DNA from: a virus
Virus record (IMG/VR): IMGVR_UViG_3300010883_000306
Location: 1-28,206 of that record
Strand: one strand, 5' to 3'
DNA length: 28,206 bases
A program made the translations under genes and the position numbers. The notes under the pieces are model-generated. The model was given only the letters and a program-made list of their open reading frames with translations. It ran no database searches and was not told the DNA's origin. This document shows positions 1-6,314 of this stretch, piece by piece. Numbering within the stretch: the stretch's first letter is position 1; each line of letters opens with the position of its first letter.

Positions 1-72
1 CATATTAGAACTCATATTGGACATTGGGTCTACGGTGACCATATTAAAAAGGATATTGTAGTCATAGCATAA
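1..72 (+). CDS. 3' end of an unidentified gene (truncated by the window)
   Basis: An open frame runs from base 1 to a TAA at 70-72 and encodes the last 23 residues of a protein, ending ...DIVVIA. It is followed after 10 bases by the next start codon, and the AAGGGG ribosome binding site of that next gene overlaps its stop. It is probably the last virion or tail-fibre-type gene of the operon that continues into the small membrane proteins, but too little is present to assign a family. Confidence 0.5.
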   Translation, partial: HIRTHIGHWVYGDHIKKDIVVIA

Positions 73-82
73 GGGGATACGA

Positions 83-229
83 ATGGATGTAATAGCATCA
101 GATTTAGCGGAATTATTTAGAGTGAATCCTCAATCGGAAAAAGATTTAACTATTATTGTACAAAAACGAAAAATAGAAGAAATGGAGATTGTTATCAGGA
201 ATCAGGATGCGGAAATTCTGAACAAATAA
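83..229 (+). CDS. Small hypothetical protein (48 aa)
   Basis: This short frame begins at an ATG with a strong AAGGGG site (71-76) six bases upstream and ends at TAA 227-229, eleven bases before the next gene. The product is helical and charged, with a heptad-like pattern in its second half (KRKIEEMEIVIRN), so a short coiled coil is likely. No domain is recognised. Position and tight spacing place it in the same operon as the XhlA-like and holin-like genes, so it may belong to the lysis or tail-end module. The frame, Shine-Dalgarno site and spacing are seen directly; the role is unknown. Confidence 0.6.
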   Translation: MDVIASDLAELFRVNPQSEKDLTIIVQKRKIEEMEIVIRNQDAEILNK

Positions 230-240
230 ACTGGTGAAAA

Positions 241-426
241 ATGGATAATAATGAGTTCATTATTTTAAAAAATTTAATAAATGATTTAAAGATTCAATTA
301 AAAACAATAAGAGAAAGGGAGGAAGGATTTATGAAAAACATGAAAATAATCGGAACCATTTCAGCTATTGCCATAAGTTTGGGAATAATAATTACTTGGA
401 AAGTTGCCAGTAAGGGATTAGATTAA
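241..426 (+). CDS. XhlA-like small membrane protein (holin/haemolysin-type)
   Basis: The product has 61 residues in two parts. Residues 1-31 form an amphipathic charged helix suited to a coiled coil (NLINDLKIQLKTIRERE). Residues 34-56 form one hydrophobic membrane segment, followed by a short polar tail. This architecture is that of XhlA-type proteins, which sit at the membrane and assist holins in phage lysis in Gram-positive systems. The start follows a GGTGA-type site at 232-236. No endolysin is present in the window, so lysis is inferred from architecture and neighbours only. Alternatives are a superinfection-exclusion peptide or another small membrane protein. Confidence 0.5.
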   Translation: MDNNEFIILKNLINDLKIQLKTIREREEGFMKNMKIIGTISAIAISLGIIITWKVASKGLD

Positions 427-447
427 TAAATTTAATGGAGAGGTTCA

Positions 448-1872
448 ATGCGATTCATAAAACATAAATTCAGTGGGGTATCCTTCCCGCCCGAAAGAGT
501 TGAATTCCCTGCTACTTTTTTTGTGCGGGTTCTTTCTGTTTTGCTTACTGTTGCCCTGCTTATTTTTGGGATTATTGGTCTAATATCGTCATACTTGAAC
601 CCTGTTACATTCCTATTACCTTATGTGAATAATTGCTATTCTTTATTGGGTAATACAGTGTGCGGGGCAAAATCCTCATTGATACCAATAGAGCCAATAT
701 TGGATACGCTAAATGGTTATCCTATTCCTACAATTATAATTTCGGGAATTATGGCAATAGTGGGATTATTACAACCAAGTTTTAGAAGGTTCGTCATCTC
801 TATATTTAGGAAATTTATTGCTATATATAAAAGCTGTTTAGGTGTCCGAAATTATATAATAGATAAAATCGAATTACTCAATTCCGAATCCAAGAAATGG
901 AAGCAAGTATTCACAGTTATTAAGTCTCCATATAGTCTATTGAGAGCAATGGGGCTAAGCCCAAATATGGCTATATCGGCTCTTGCTATAGGTGGTGCGG
1001 CAACGGGTGGGGTGGCAATCAATGAGACTGTATTTGCCGAGCGTTCATTTTCTAGGGGTGACAGCGGGATTTATTCCGCTCCAAAAGATACCCCTTTATC
1101 GTTAACAGCTAAAAATGTCCCCCAAGATATTGAGACAGTTTTAAAGACTGAGCAAAATACGCTAGCAATAATTCTAGGTGCAATTCCAGTACGAGAAATC
1201 AAGATTGAGAACGTGTCTGTCGGTGCTATTTATAAAGGCAGTGCGGGGAATGATGCGGGGAATACTTCTGCTATTCCTGCCAGTTGTGATGCTACAAATC
1301 CCGCCAAGACAGGCAATACGTTATGCCCTGCAATATTAGTATCAGGTGTTCCCGCCGCCGCCGCCGCAGGTGAAACGCCTGCAGTTGTGGCAACTAGAAT
1401 CAGAATTGCCGAAATGACATTGTCTAGAAGTAGGTGTAAGGAGATTATTTTTGAGGATGTAGACGCTCATACTATCGAAATTTCATACAACACAGCTGAT
1501 GGATTGAGTATCTATCAATCAGCAGGGACAGCACCTCGTAGGAACGCTATGGGTGGGCATCATCAGGCGGAAAATATGACCACTTCGGGAGGTACATATG
1601 ACCGACTCCTAATAGTAGCAAATAGCTCGGGGGTAAATGGTGAAATCGGAAAATTAGACCTTAGTAATATATATTCGAAGGGTTCAATTTGCCTATTCAA
1701 AAATCTAGATATAGGAACTTTAAAAATAACTGAGAATGAAGCGGGTGACGACAACACCCTATCGACTAAAGAGTTCCTTATTCGTGACAGCGTTTTAGGA
1801 GCGAATTGGAGTGTTGTCGATAATATTGAGATTAATATGATTGAACCAACGATTGAGGTAGCGAATCCATAA
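448..1872 (+). CDS. Membrane-anchored protein of unknown function with a large C-terminal exposed domain
   Basis: This 474-residue protein starts at an ATG after GGAGAGG. It has hydrophobic segments near residues 25-48, 93-107 and 170-192, and a basic stretch between the second and third. The remaining ~280 residues contain no membrane segment and look like a beta-rich domain, with an Ala-rich linker (SGVPAAAAAGETPAV) encoded by repeated GCC codons near 1351. The C-terminal part repeatedly alternates short beta-like runs (EIIFEDVDAHTIEIS, LLIVANSSGV, IGKLDLSNIYS, SICLFKNLDIGTLKI), suggesting a solenoid or right-handed beta-helix of the kind common in surface proteins. I do not recognise the family. 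It could be displayed on the infected cell, act in exclusion, or modify a host envelope. The stop overlaps the next gene as TAATG. Confidence 0.7.
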   Translation: MRFIKHKFSGVSFPPERVEFPATFFVRVLSVLLTVALLIFGIIGLISSYLNPVTFLLPYVNNCYSLLGNTVCGAKSSLIPIEPILDTLNGYPIPTIIISGIMAIVGLLQPSFRRFVISIFRKFIAIYKSCLGVRNYIIDKIELLNSESKKWKQVFTVIKSPYSLLRAMGLSPNMAISALAIGGAATGGVAINETVFAERSFSRGDSGIYSAPKDTPLSLTAKNVPQDIETVLKTEQNTLAIILGAIPVREIKIENVSVGAIYKGSAGNDAGNTSAIPASCDATNPAKTGNTLCPAILVSGVPAAAAAGETPAVVATRIRIAEMTLSRSRCKEIIFEDVDAHTIEISYNTADGLSIYQSAGTAPRRNAMGGHHQAENMTTSGGTYDRLLIVANSSGVNGEIGKLDLSNIYSKGSICLFKNLDIGTLKITENEAGDDNTLSTKEFLIRDSVLGANWSVVDNIEINMIEPTIEVANP

Positions 1873-2042
1873 TGTTTTTCGATTGGTTGTGGATATTTAA
1901 AAAAAACCTGTTCGGTCATTGCAATTCCTGTGGTAAAAAACAGCCAGTTATAAAAGTTAATTATGTAAATTTGGCGGGATGCCAAAAACGTATTGTAGGG
2001 ATTTGTCGGGTATGTAAAAAAAAGGTCAGTTGTTTTATATGA
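1872..2042 (+). CDS. Small zinc-ribbon-like protein (56 aa)
   Basis: The start codon overlaps the upstream stop in a TAATG arrangement, implying translational coupling. The 56-residue product carries a HCNSCGKK knuckle near residues 16-23 and a second CRVC knuckle near residue 47, the C-x2-C / C-x2-C spacing of a zinc ribbon. The C-terminus is basic. Such ribbons usually bind nucleic acid or stabilise a small fold; no specific family is recognised. It is not a Com homologue as far as I can see: it lacks the CPRC second knuckle that the protein at 17096 has. Confidence 0.6.
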   Translation: MFFDWLWIFKKNLFGHCNSCGKKQPVIKVNYVNLAGCQKRIVGICRVCKKKVSCFI

Positions 2043-2055
2043 AAGGATGGATATT

Positions 2056-2232
2056 ATGATAGGGAAAATAAGACCGCAAATATTGGTAGCCTTAATATGT
2101 GGAACTTTGTTCAGTTGTATTGGAATGTGGGTCGGAGTAAAACTGGAAGCCGTTGAAATTGTCACCGCAATAGTTGGTGGATTATTTGGGTTCTTGGGTG
2201 GAGTATCTTTAAAAGTGCTAGAAAACGAATAA
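2056..2232 (+). CDS. Small two-helix membrane protein (holin-like)
   Basis: The product (58 residues from the ATG at 2056) has two hydrophobic segments, about residues 6-25 and 33-50, separated by a short loop with Lys and Glu, and a charged tail. This is the size and topology of class II/III holins. A longer start at 2047 is possible, but GAAAGG (2041-2046) would then abut the start codon; with 2056 the spacing is about nine bases, so 2056 is preferred. It sits at the end of a run of small membrane proteins, and the next gene is convergent. The holin role is inferred from shape and neighbours. Confidence 0.6.
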   Translation: MIGKIRPQILVALICGTLFSCIGMWVGVKLEAVEIVTAIVGGLFGFLGGVSLKVLENE

Positions 2233-2284
2233 CAACCGCTGTTTTATCATAGCTAACACCCATGCCACAGCCCCATAGCGGCGT

Positions 2285-2515
2285 TTAGTTCCATCGGGAA
2301 TACAATACATCAGATTTATTAAATGGTGACCTACTAGGTGTAAGCGTTATATTTTTAACACCTACTTTTATCCCTTTTTTAATTTCCCTCATTACGGTTT
2401 TCCCCTCCGAACTGTTAAAGTGGGTTTTTATAAATCCGCATTTTTTACATTTACCCAAACAGTCAACCCCATTAGGTGGTTCCAATATAAAATGATGTGT
2501 GCAATTTTTATCCAT
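2285..2515 (-). CDS. Small zinc-binding protein with an HHxxxEPPNG...CKKCG motif (- strand)
   Basis: This is the only gene I support on the - strand. The product starts CTHHFILEPPNG and continues to GKCKKCGF, giving a Cys/His plus CxxC pattern likely to bind one zinc. I have the impression that proteins of the form C-x-H-H-x3-E-P-P-N-G followed by CxxCG are scattered in environmental bacteria, archaea and their viruses; that is from memory and the function is not known to me. An ATG at 2515 lies twelve bases from AAAGGAA; a TTG at 2518 is better spaced, and a GTG at 2566 would add 17 residues. It faces the + strand operon convergently, and its promoter must lie in the AT-rich region beyond 2516. 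Confidence 0.6.
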   Translation of the reverse strand: MDKNCTHHFILEPPNGVDCLGKCKKCGFIKTHFNSSEGKTVMREIKKGIKVGVKNITLTPSRSPFNKSDVLYSRWN

Positions 2516-2610
2516 CAATCTATCTATTCCTTTTAATATCTCAAACAACTTCACATTTGTTAACACATAAGTTATAATAAATATATTATATATATTATTT
2601 AATAATTAGA

Positions 2611-2650
2611 TATAAGGGAATTTATACGAATGTAAATAAATTCACTTATA
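2611..2650. repeat. Inverted repeat, copy A (two 15-base arms, 10-base spacer)
   Basis: The left arm TATAAGGGAATTTAT and right arm ATAAATTCACTTATA are reverse complements except at one position. The same element, with the same spacer length and a spacer beginning ACG, recurs at 11876-11915. The two copies bracket the early/accessory gene block. Likely uses are a regulator-binding operator or an RNA hairpin. Confidence 0.75.
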
Positions 2651-2665
2651 GTATATGTAGTATAT

Positions 2666-2697
2666 AAGTCCCTTTGCTTTTAATTGCAAAGGAACTT
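2666..2697. repeat. Hairpin (12-base arms, one mismatch)
   Basis: AAGTCCCTTTGC pairs with GCAAAGGAACTT around an 8-base TTTTAATT loop, with one C/A mismatch. No U-tract follows on the + strand, so it is not a typical intrinsic terminator in that direction. It lies between the - strand gene and the first early promoter. Confidence 0.6.
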
Positions 2698-2838
2698 CAC
2701 CCCATATAAATTTCCTGATTCTTATAATTCATTCATTTACGTCTTCTACCTTAGATGCGAACGAATGAATTTACGCCTTCCAATTTGGATTTGCCATGAC
2801 AACATCAATGCCCGCTCCTGCCCTTATTTATATAATAC

Positions 2839-2867
2839 TTGACATACGTTAATAACTAATGTAATCT
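2839..2867 (+). promoter_or_regulatory. Early promoter P1 with palindrome in the spacer
   Basis: TTGACA (2839-2844), a 17-base spacer and TAATCT (2862-2867) match a housekeeping-sigma promoter. A palindrome (ACAT..GTTA-A-TAAC..ATGT, 2842-2862) fills the spacer and overlaps the -35 box. The same arrangement recurs upstream of 3759 and 9174. A repressor bound there would block RNA polymerase. It drives the 25-residue gene at 2908 and the metalloprotease gene. Confidence 0.7.
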
Positions 2868-2907
2868 AATCCTAAGTAATAAAAACAAAGATTTTAGGAG
2901 TTTGATT

Positions 2908-2985
2908 ATGTGTAAAGAATGTGGAATGGCTTACAGCTTTATCTTCGGAATTCAATTCCATAAAGCTGACTGCTCGCAAGGGTAA
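2908..2985 (+). CDS. 25-residue zinc-finger-like microprotein
   Basis: A 25-codon frame follows P1 and has a strong AGGAG site (2896-2900) seven bases before its ATG, the same leader that precedes proven-looking genes such as the one at 4696. The sequence MCKECGMAYSF... carries C-x2-C near the start and H-x3-C near the end (C2, C5, H18, C22), a plausible single-zinc CCHC arrangement. It is followed 31 bases later by the metalloprotease gene. It could be a true microprotein or a leader peptide setting translation of the next gene. The frame, promoter and SD are seen; function is unknown. Confidence 0.5.
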   Translation: MCKECGMAYSFIFGIQFHKADCSQG

Positions 2986-3016
2986 TAAGCAAACAAAAAC
3001 AAAGGAATATTTTTAG

Positions 3017-3676
3017 ATGGTTAGAGATTCACAAAAATCCAAAGTATATAAGTGGGAAGGAGAAACATTTGGCAGGCAAGCAGATATGCCAGTTTGGTAT
3101 GAAGCCCAATGCGTAAAATTCATCAATGAAGCATATAAATGGTTTACTGATGGAGATAAAAACACTCCACCCGTAAAGATAAAATTTAAAAACTTTTTAA
3201 ATGCTAGAGTTACCAGTGGGTATTTTTGCCCCGATGATAATCTGATTGCCATAAATAGACGAACTGGGACAAATCCATTTGTTTGTTTACATGAATTAGC
3301 ACATTATATTGATTTTCATCAATATGCAGATAATCCATCTCATGGGGAAAGTTTCGTGGAAATTTACATTACTTTACTAATTAAATTCACGGATTTTACT
3401 AAGATAGAATTGATTGATAGTGCTGAAAAATTCGGTGTTAAATTTTCAAACTTGCGATTTCCTGACCAAGATTACATCCCACAATTAATTGATGCAGACC
3501 TCGAAAAACAAAAATATATCCATTATGCGGTTTATAGTTACGATTTAGAAAAATGGATACCAATCATTCCAAATAACATTATGAAATATCTTAATGAGGA
3601 CTATGCGGTAGTTAATCCAACTACAGGGAATTCAACTGTTTTTGGCTACGATTATGATTCGGCTTGGGGCTATTGA
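3017..3676 (+). CDS. SprT-like zinc metalloprotease domain protein
   Basis: The 219-residue product contains HELAHYIDF (residues 92-100), the zinc-binding HExxH helix, and a downstream SHGESF (108-113) that supplies the third ligand region as in SprT/WSS1-type metallopeptidases. These families cleave DNA-associated proteins in bacteria and eukaryotes; phage versions have unclear substrates. The C-terminal ~80 residues (from about DLEKQKYIHY) are rich in aromatics and lack recognised motifs. The start follows AAAGGA (3001-3006) by ten bases and an AAAAACAAAG box. It belongs to the P1 transcription unit in the early region, so degrading a host protein or handling DNA-protein complexes during takeover are reasonable guesses. 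Confidence 0.75.
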   Translation: MVRDSQKSKVYKWEGETFGRQADMPVWYEAQCVKFINEAYKWFTDGDKNTPPVKIKFKNFLNARVTSGYFCPDDNLIAINRRTGTNPFVCLHELAHYIDFHQYADNPSHGESFVEIYITLLIKFTDFTKIELIDSAEKFGVKFSNLRFPDQDYIPQLIDADLEKQKYIHYAVYSYDLEKWIPIIPNNIMKYLNEDYAVVNPTTGNSTVFGYDYDSAWGY

Positions 3677-3695
3677 TGCAAGTTATAATTAACAC

Positions 3696-3724
3696 TTGAC
3701 ATACGTTAATAACTAATGTAAGGT
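3696..3724 (+). promoter_or_regulatory. Early promoter P2 with palindrome in the spacer
   Basis: TTGACA (3696-3701), the same 17-base spacer as P1, and TAAGGT (3719-3724). The palindrome ACAT..GTTAATAAC..ATGT spans 3699-3719 and is identical in sequence to that of P1. It lies just after the metalloprotease stop and drives the gene at 3759. Confidence 0.7.
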
Positions 3725-3758
3725 TATATTAAGTTATTAAAAACAAAGGAGTTCAATA

Positions 3759-4034
3759 ATGTACAGATGGATTATAACTAAGGATAGAATCAGTGGTCCG
3801 GAAGACAAGTCAGCTGTTGGGATTGAGGGACCAAGTGGTTCTGACTCTAGTTTAAAATCTAACCCCCAACACTTCAGCTTATACGATGATGACAAAATAT
3901 GTTGTGCGGAGGGTATGATGTACTCCACTGATGAGTATCACAATGGAGAAGAAGCACTATTTAGCCCATTGGATAACTTTGGTACACCTAATTGGGGATG
4001 TACTGGCATAAAAGTGGATGGGGATTGGGTATAG
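3759..4034 (+). CDS. Conserved-looking hypothetical phage protein (91 aa)
   Basis: Starting at an ATG eight bases after AAAGGAG, the product begins MYRWIITKDRI and contains VGIEGPSG (residues 20-27), LYDDD (41-45) and a C-terminal FSPLDNFGTPNWG segment. I have the impression of similar MYRWxIxxD...G.VGPSG...YDDDGxxYYEG...PL.DFGTPNxG proteins in phages and bacteria, without a known function. It is a compact soluble protein with no membrane segment. It sits between P2 and a GNRA hairpin and so forms a single-gene module. Confidence 0.65.
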   Translation: MYRWIITKDRISGPEDKSAVGIEGPSGSDSSLKSNPQHFSLYDDDKICCAEGMMYSTDEYHNGEEALFSPLDNFGTPNWGCTGIKVDGDWV

Positions 4035-4066
4035 AGGAATTAAATTAATAATTATCAAAAACAAAA

Positions 4067-4082
4067 GGGGGCGAAAGCCCCC
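4067..4082. repeat. GGGGGC-GAAA-GCCCCC hairpin, copy 1
   Basis: A perfect 6-bp GC stem closed by a GAAA (GNRA) tetraloop, flanked by AAAAACAAAAG on the left and ACAAAAAACAAAG on the right. The same module occurs at 5073, 9496 and 11133. On the + strand an A-rich tract follows, so it is not a standard terminator there; read on the - strand it is a GC hairpin followed by TTTTGTTTTTG, a plausible intrinsic terminator of antisense transcripts. Confidence 0.85.
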
Positions 4083-4104
4083 ACAAAAAACAAAGGAATT
4101 GGAA

Positions 4105-4620
4105 ATGTCAGTTATTGAAGATGGGAAAAATAATTTTGAGGAGACGATAAAATCCTGTATTAAAATGCAATTAATATGGGATGTTCCAATGGCAGGCATG
4201 TCATATTCCGAATCGGGATTTTCTGAAAATTGGAGATTAGGATTGGAGGGAAATCCATTTGCGGATGGTTCTGTTAGGGAGGCATATTTTCCTATACTGG
4301 AGCAAATTAAAGCCCTTAGAGACGCGTCAGGTGGTGACCATTGGGCGGAATCCTTAACAGCCGATGAGATTAATTGCTATGAAATATATCAGGAATTAAC
4401 TTTAGCAAATACGATTTTAATAAGACGGGCAATCGAATTATTAGATTTTCAAAACAATGATTCCGATTCTGATAAATGCGTTTATATGAATTCGGTTTTT
4501 GAGCCACTCCCCCCAACTTTAAAGATTTACAAGAATAGGATATTTGGGGCAAGTAAATTTTCAGCTTGTTTGGATATGTCGAATTCTAGTTTGGAATACT
4601 TCCTTGATGTATGGAAATAA
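4105..4620 (+). CDS. Hypothetical protein (171 aa)
   Basis: The frame stays open upstream through the GC hairpin, but the convincing start is the ATG at 4105, which follows AAAGGAATTGGAA. The product is acidic and contains NWRLGLEGNPFADGS near residue 40 and a helix-rich second half. No membrane segment or catalytic motif stands out and I do not recognise a family. It ends 7 bases before promoter P3, so it is the second gene of the P2 unit, separated from the first by the hairpin. Confidence 0.65.
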   Translation: MSVIEDGKNNFEETIKSCIKMQLIWDVPMAGMSYSESGFSENWRLGLEGNPFADGSVREAYFPILEQIKALRDASGGDHWAESLTADEINCYEIYQELTLANTILIRRAIELLDFQNNDSDSDKCVYMNSVFEPLPPTLKIYKNRIFGASKFSACLDMSNSSLEYFLDVWK

Positions 4621-4627
4621 TTAATAC

Positions 4628-4656
4628 TTGACACTTGTGAACTATTAATGTAAGGT
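4628..4656 (+). promoter_or_regulatory. Early promoter P3 (diverged spacer)
   Basis: TTGACA (4628-4633), a 17-base spacer and TAAGGT (4651-4656). The -10 region and the downstream TTATCTTAAGTTA match P2, but the spacer reads CTTGTGAACTATTAATG, so the palindrome seen in P1, P2 and P4 is largely lost. It drives the gene at 4696. Confidence 0.65.
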
Positions 4657-4695
4657 TATCTTAAGTTAAAAAAACAAAGATTTTAGGAGTAGATT

Positions 4696-5064
4696 ATGTG
4701 TATGGAAAGTATGGAAGAAATAGTGGATAGCATGGATATCCTCATAAAGAAATTGAAAGATTTAACTGGCAAGAATAACCGAAGTAAGAAGGAATGGAAA
4801 CCATTCCCCGAAGCAGAGGAACATATAAATAATTGTAATTGTGAAGAGTGCGATGGTATATGCGATGAGGTCAGGAAAGTTGTGATGTTTAATAGTCTTC
4901 AAGTATTAGCAGAGATATCGCAAGACCAAGCGGATAAGTGGGCTATATTGAATGCTATAAAAGCATCATTTGATGCCTATTACCCTGAGATAGAGGTATC
5001 TAAGCAAGCAACAGATAAATTGGCAGATAAATTGGCAGAACTTAAAAGACGTCACGGGTGGTAA
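4696..5064 (+). CDS. Hypothetical protein with a Cys cluster (122 aa)
   Basis: The start is placed by AGGAG seven bases upstream. The product has an N-terminal helix, a basic linker (KNNRSKKEWK), a Cys-rich segment NCNCEECDGICDE (about residues 46-58) that could bind a metal, and a C-terminal helix ending in KLADKLAELKRR. A 12-base tandem duplication (GATAAATTGGCA twice, about 5014-5037) encodes the DKLADKLA repeat, a sign of recent slippage. No family is recognised. It lies between P3 and the second GNRA hairpin. Confidence 0.65.
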   Translation: MCMESMEEIVDSMDILIKKLKDLTGKNNRSKKEWKPFPEAEEHINNCNCEECDGICDEVRKVVMFNSLQVLAEISQDQADKWAILNAIKASFDAYYPEIEVSKQATDKLADKLAELKRRHGW

Positions 5065-5072
5065 AAACAAAG

Positions 5073-5089
5073 GGGGGCGAAAAGCCCCC
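5073..5089. repeat. GGGGGC-GAAAA-GCCCCC hairpin, copy 2
   Basis: The same stem as copy 1, but with an extra A in the loop (GAAAA) and an extra G before the stem. It lies between AAAAACAAAG (5063-5072) and CAAAAAACAAAG, nine bases after the preceding stop codon. The variant loop shows that the stem, rather than the exact tetraloop, is preserved. Confidence 0.8.
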
Positions 5090-5124
5090 GCAAAAAACAA
5101 AGAATTTAGGAGTTTAATAATAGC

Positions 5125-5379
5125 ATGATAGAAAACAAGACACATAATGGTTGGACAAATATTGAAACATGGAACACTGCTTTGTGGCTTGGCGGTCATT
5201 CCAAAGGTATGGAGCAATCTATATTGAGGGTAATGAAAGGGCAACACCCAAGCAAGTTTGCCGATAACCTAGAAACCTATGTAAGGATTATATGGCAGGG
5301 GGTAACACCTGATGGTCATAGTCTGAATCCTGTTAATTGGGTTGAAATTGCGGAATCTTGGTTAGAAGAATACAAATAA
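5125..5379 (+). CDS. DUF7249-like phage protein (84 aa)
   Basis: The N-terminal half reads NGWTNIETWNTALWLGGH (residues 8-25), which matches the NGWTNxETWNxALWxGN signature of a widespread small phage protein family annotated as DUF7249. The remainder is short and acidic (WVEIAESWLEEYK). The function of the family is unknown; it is typical of phage early regions. The AGGAG site is about twelve bases from the ATG, longer than for its neighbours, so expression may be weak. It follows hairpin copy 2. Confidence 0.75.
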   Translation: MIENKTHNGWTNIETWNTALWLGGHSKGMEQSILRVMKGQHPSKFADNLETYVRIIWQGVTPDGHSLNPVNWVEIAESWLEEYK

Positions 5380-5400
5380 ACAAAGGGTAGGAATAGTCAA

Positions 5401-5556
5401 ATGGAACCATCGGATTTATTAGATAATTTTAATACTTACCATTTAGGATTTTGCACATATTGTGCGGAATATGTAGAGGAAGAAATCGGGCAAAACTTTA
5501 TTTCGGAAAACCATTTGGAGGGATGTGTTATCGGGAAAAATTCAACAGATAAATAG
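5401..5556 (+). CDS. Small CCHC zinc-finger-like protein (51 aa)
   Basis: The ATG follows an ATAAACAAAGGGTAGGAAT leader. The product has FCTYC near residues 17-21 and NHLEGC at 37-42, giving C-x2-C-x16-H-x3-C. The final H-x3-C spacing is the same as in the 25-residue protein at 2908, although the two are otherwise unlike. A nucleic-acid-binding or protein-interaction zinc finger is likely. It lies 11 bases before the HTH gene and is probably co-expressed with it. Confidence 0.6.
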   Translation: MEPSDLLDNFNTYHLGFCTYCAEYVEEEIGQNFISENHLEGCVIGKNSTDK

Positions 5557-5567
5557 GAGAAAATAGG

Positions 5568-5789
5568 ATGGAAATTAAGAGCGGGTTTAAGGTTGGGTAC
5601 GGGAGCATTAGGGAATGCGCTACAGAGTTAAAGGTATCAAGGCAACGGGTTCATCAGTTGATGAATCAAGGCAGGTTGGGTGAATGTATTCAAGAGGATA
5701 CACCTCGTGGGATGGTTTGGTATGTTCCGAAACCTTACACGATTAAACAGGGGATAACACTTAGCGGGAGACCGAAGGTTAAACGGTAA
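5568..5789 (+). CDS. Small helix-turn-helix DNA-binding protein
   Basis: The 73-residue product contains GSIRECATELKVSRQRVHQL (about residues 12-31), a clear helix-turn-helix with the VSRQRVHQ recognition helix typical of MerR/excisionase-type or plasmid-regulator domains. A basic GRPKVKR tail at the C-terminus resembles an AT-hook core. It is a candidate to recognise the repeated palindromes at P1, P2 and P4 or the 40-base inverted repeats, although this is inference. It starts after GGAGAAAATAGG and is followed by a possible promoter at 5798. Confidence 0.75.
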   Translation: MEIKSGFKVGYGSIRECATELKVSRQRVHQLMNQGRLGECIQEDTPRGMVWYVPKPYTIKQGITLSGRPKVKR

Positions 5790-5797
5790 TATATTTA

Positions 5798-5826
5798 TTG
5801 AGATATGTTAATGTATTGAGTACCAT
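5798..5826 (+). promoter_or_regulatory. Possible degenerate promoter before the replication genes
   Basis: TTGAGA (5798-5803), 17 bases, TACCAT (5821-5826). The first half TTGAGATATGTTAAT resembles TTGACATACGTTAAT of P1. It precedes the replication operon (5856 to 8694). The match is weak, so the call is tentative. Confidence 0.3.
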
Positions 5827-5855
5827 GAATGAGAATAAACAAAGCAGGAGGAATT

Positions 5856-6311
5856 ATGGGATATTTGCAAAGTGAAGAAATGGAGATTATCAGGGAATTA
5901 TCGGTGATGGATTTGGCTGATTTCGCAGAACAGTTGCTACAGGAAAAGAGGAGAATTTTTGAACAATTCGACTTTGTTTCTCAAGTGTTGATTAAGAAAA
6001 TGGAAGAAGATGAGGCTAAGAAGGTGGTGACCCCTGCGGTGTCAGTAAGTATAGATTATACAAAATCCTATGACCAAGATAAATTGCGGGAATTATTTTC
6101 AGTTAATGAACTTATTGAACAGCGGCTAATAGATAATGGCGGTTATATTCCTGAACAAGATGTTACGGTTACGGTTCCCCAAAAATTTAATATGACCAAA
6201 GTAAATGCACTAGGAAAGGAGGGAAAAACGAACCAAGATATTATCGATTCGGCAGAGATATTACATGAGAGAAAAGCAAGATTAAAAATAACAAGAATAG
6301 GAGCAATTTAA
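5856..6311 (+). CDS. Hypothetical phage replication-region protein (151 aa)
   Basis: The start at 5856 is set by a near-perfect GCAGGAGGAATT site; nine extra upstream codons are open but have no such signal. Residues 1-50 are helical with coiled-coil character (ELSVMDLADFAEQLLQEKRRIFEQFDF). The C-terminal part (KFNMTKVNALGKEGKTNQDIIDSAEILHERKARLKIT) resembles proteins I have seen just upstream of phage single-stranded DNA-binding genes, without a named domain. It is followed after three bases by the SSB-like gene and so is probably part of the replication or recombination complex. Confidence 0.65.
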   Translation: MGYLQSEEMEIIRELSVMDLADFAEQLLQEKRRIFEQFDFVSQVLIKKMEEDEAKKVVTPAVSVSIDYTKSYDQDKLRELFSVNELIEQRLIDNGGYIPEQDVTVTVPQKFNMTKVNALGKEGKTNQDIIDSAEILHERKARLKITRIGAI

Positions 6312-6314
6312 CGA

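Larger units (their letters stand above)
2516..2838. other. AT-rich intergenic regulatory region with inverted repeats
   Basis: No credible gene lies here. The stretch contains an extremely AT-rich run (about 2566-2610), a 40-base imperfect palindrome (2611-2650), a hairpin with arms AAGTCCCTTTGC / GCAAAGGAACTT (2666-2697), and a pair of AATTCATTC / GAATGAATT inverted repeats, each followed by a related TTTACGYCTTC direct repeat (about 2718-2782). It separates the - strand gene from the early + strand block, so it probably holds the divergent promoters. The concentration of repeats in AT-rich DNA would also suit a replication origin, but nothing proves that. Confidence 0.6.

Noticed and set aside
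1563-2165. Reverse-strand frame opposite the membrane protein and zinc ribbon genes
   Set aside because: The + strand has well-spaced, coupled genes with good SD sites in this region; the reverse frame is their shadow.
2233-2284. Intrinsic terminator between the convergent genes
   Set aside because: Only a weak 5-base CCGCT/AGCGG pairing with a long loop and no U-tract is visible.
4018-4104. Upstream extension of the gene at 4105
   Set aside because: It would translate the GC hairpin and leader box; AAAGGA sits directly before the ATG at 4105.
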